This document shows, piece after piece, positions 63,179 through 64,000 of a stretch of DNA of 64,000 nucleotides. Both the position numbers and the translations under genes were made by a program. Origin of the DNA: Haloferax sulfurifontis ATCC BAA-897 (lineage in GTDB: Archaea; Halobacteriota; Halobacteria; Halobacteriales; Haloferacaceae); assembly GCF_000337835.1 (NCBI RefSeq), contig NZ_AOLM01000027.1, positions 1 to 64,000 of the forward strand, written 5' to 3'. Positions within the stretch are counted from its first letter, which is position 1, and each line of letters begins with the position of its first letter. The notes under the pieces were generated by a model. That model saw only the letters and a program-made list of their open reading frames with translations, did no database searches and was not told where the DNA came from.

Positions 63179-64000
63179 TTACATATAACCCAAGTGTTCT
63201 AGGTGGTCTCTTAGTTCTTCATCATCCAAATCAACACCAGCAGCGGACGTTTTTTCACTAGTCACGCTATCGAATAAGGATGACAGCTCCTTAGCAGTAT
63301 CTTTGTTGGTATCTAAGCACATTCTACCATTCTTAATACTCTCGCTTTGGTCCGTTGGCAGCAGTAGCTCCCCGTGGTTCCTCCCTGTAAGCCCCTTTAA
63401 TTGTGTGGCACGGTGTATTGCCCATTTGTAATCCTTCGAGCGGACCATACCCACAGTAACAGGGTCACCTGCCATTGAAAATGTATATTCTTCTGAGTGT
63501 GGGTCGGTCATGTCAATTGGATCTCCTCTCATCATATTCGGTACCTTCCCACCAATCAAGTCAATTGCAGTTGGAGCTATGTTAAGAGCCGTTTGTTGCT
63601 TAGTGATCGTAGTGGTTTCGAGACTTGGATGATGGAAAATACAGGGTACATGAATAACTTCATTCCACATCTCATGAGGATGGCCGAACAACCCTTGTTC
63701 ACCAAACATTTCTCCATGATCTCCAACGATAATTGTCAACGTGTCCTCTGGAAGTTCAGTATGAAATTCCTTGATTTTAGAATCCAAGTGTGTGCAGGAA
63801 AGATCGTAGAGATCTTTAACTGCACCTATTGGGTCTCCAATACCCATCTTTTCACCACGTTGGGTAATCCCTTCTTTTGTTGATCCGTCGATTTCCAGGG
63901 TTAATCTCTGTGCGTCATGTGGAGAAATGTCGTCCGGAAGGTCAGTCTTTGGTGGCACATATGGGTGATGAACGTCCATGTAATGATGGTGTAAAAAGAA
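63179..64000 (-). CDS. Sulfatase/alkaline-phosphatase-superfamily protein (C-terminal part)
   Basis: The gene runs off the right edge, with 273 C-terminal residues visible. LHHHYMDVHHPYVPP, TLTIIVGDHGEMFGEQGLFGHPHEMWNEVIHVPCIFHHP (metal-binding DHGE and the GHPHE/HVP motifs) and APTAIDLIGG are typical of sulfatases and related phosphoglycerol or phosphoethanolamine transferases. The nucleophile region (C/SxPSR) lies outside the window. It is AT-rich like its neighbour, 55 bases away and probably in one operon. A role in modifying surface glycans is likely. Confidence 0.82.
   Translation of the reverse strand, partial: FFLHHHYMDVHHPYVPPKTDLPDDISPHDAQRLTLEIDGSTKEGITQRGEKMGIGDPIGAVKDLYDLSCTHLDSKIKEFHTELPEDTLTIIVGDHGEMFGEQGLFGHPHEMWNEVIHVPCIFHHPSLETTTITKQQTALNIAPTAIDLIGGKVPNMMRGDPIDMTDPHSEEYTFSMAGDPVTVGMVRSKDYKWAIHRATQLKGLTGRNHGELLLPTDQSESIKNGRMCLDTNKDTAKELSSLFDSVTSEKTSAAGVDLDDEELRDHLEHLGYM

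Noticed and set aside
1-64000. CRISPR arrays, tRNA or rRNA genes
   Set aside because: No regularly spaced direct repeats of suitable length and no complete tRNA cloverleaf or rRNA segment were noticed on reading.

Overview
The window is from a haloarchaeon, almost certainly genus Haloferax. It has high GC, acidic proteins, Tat/lipobox signal peptides, short or leaderless starts behind archaeal TATA boxes, a PilA-type pilin, a CetZ-family protein, and at 43432-45894 (minus) an S-layer glycoprotein. That glycoprotein matches my memory of Haloferax volcanii csg over most of its length but differs at many positions, so this is a relative rather than H. volcanii itself.

Region 1 (1-8.0 kb) holds two M20 amidohydrolases, divergent from a complete Dpp/Opp-type ABC importer operon that ends in a small membrane protein. 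Region 2 (8.4-18 kb) is a carbohydrate locus: an FGGY kinase, an IclR regulator, a UPF0047 protein, a DhnA/LsrF-type aldolase, a triosephosphate isomerase paralog with an altered phosphate loop, and a galactitol-type phosphotransferase system (EIIB, EIIC, EIIA) with its own EI and HPr. Region 3 (18-29.5 kb) is mixed: small membrane and lipoprotein genes, an MFS transporter, two oxidoreductases, an iron-type solute-binding lipoprotein under DtxR-like operators, a 7TM histidine kinase, a frameshifted IS4-family element, a CDF metal transporter and a UbiA-family prenyltransferase.

Region 4 (29.5-56 kb) is an envelope island around the S-layer gene. It contains a MacB-like ABC exporter coupled to a CARDB-type surface protein, a 1045-residue beta-helix protein, two operons that each pair a COG1361/CARDB-like surface protein with an HAE3/MMPL-type RND permease, further secreted proteins, TrmB and TetR regulators, and a CetZ-like GTPase. 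A second CARDB-type protein (54471-55679), homologous to the ABC-linked one, sits behind two DtxR-like operators of the same type found 33 kb away at the iron-binding lipoprotein. The recurring pairing of an exporter with an anchored CARDB protein, clustered around the S-layer gene, is the best candidate here for an undescribed system.

Region 5 (56-64 kb) moves into a glycan/pilus area: a small Tat protein, a PilA-type pilin broken by an apparent one-base deletion, and a membrane-anchored GT2 glycosyltransferase. It then enters low-GC DNA with relics of a tyrosine integrase and an IS5-family transposase, a 619-residue polytopic protein and a sulfatase-fold protein cut by the window edge. The relics and base composition mark the edge of an acquired surface-polysaccharide island.
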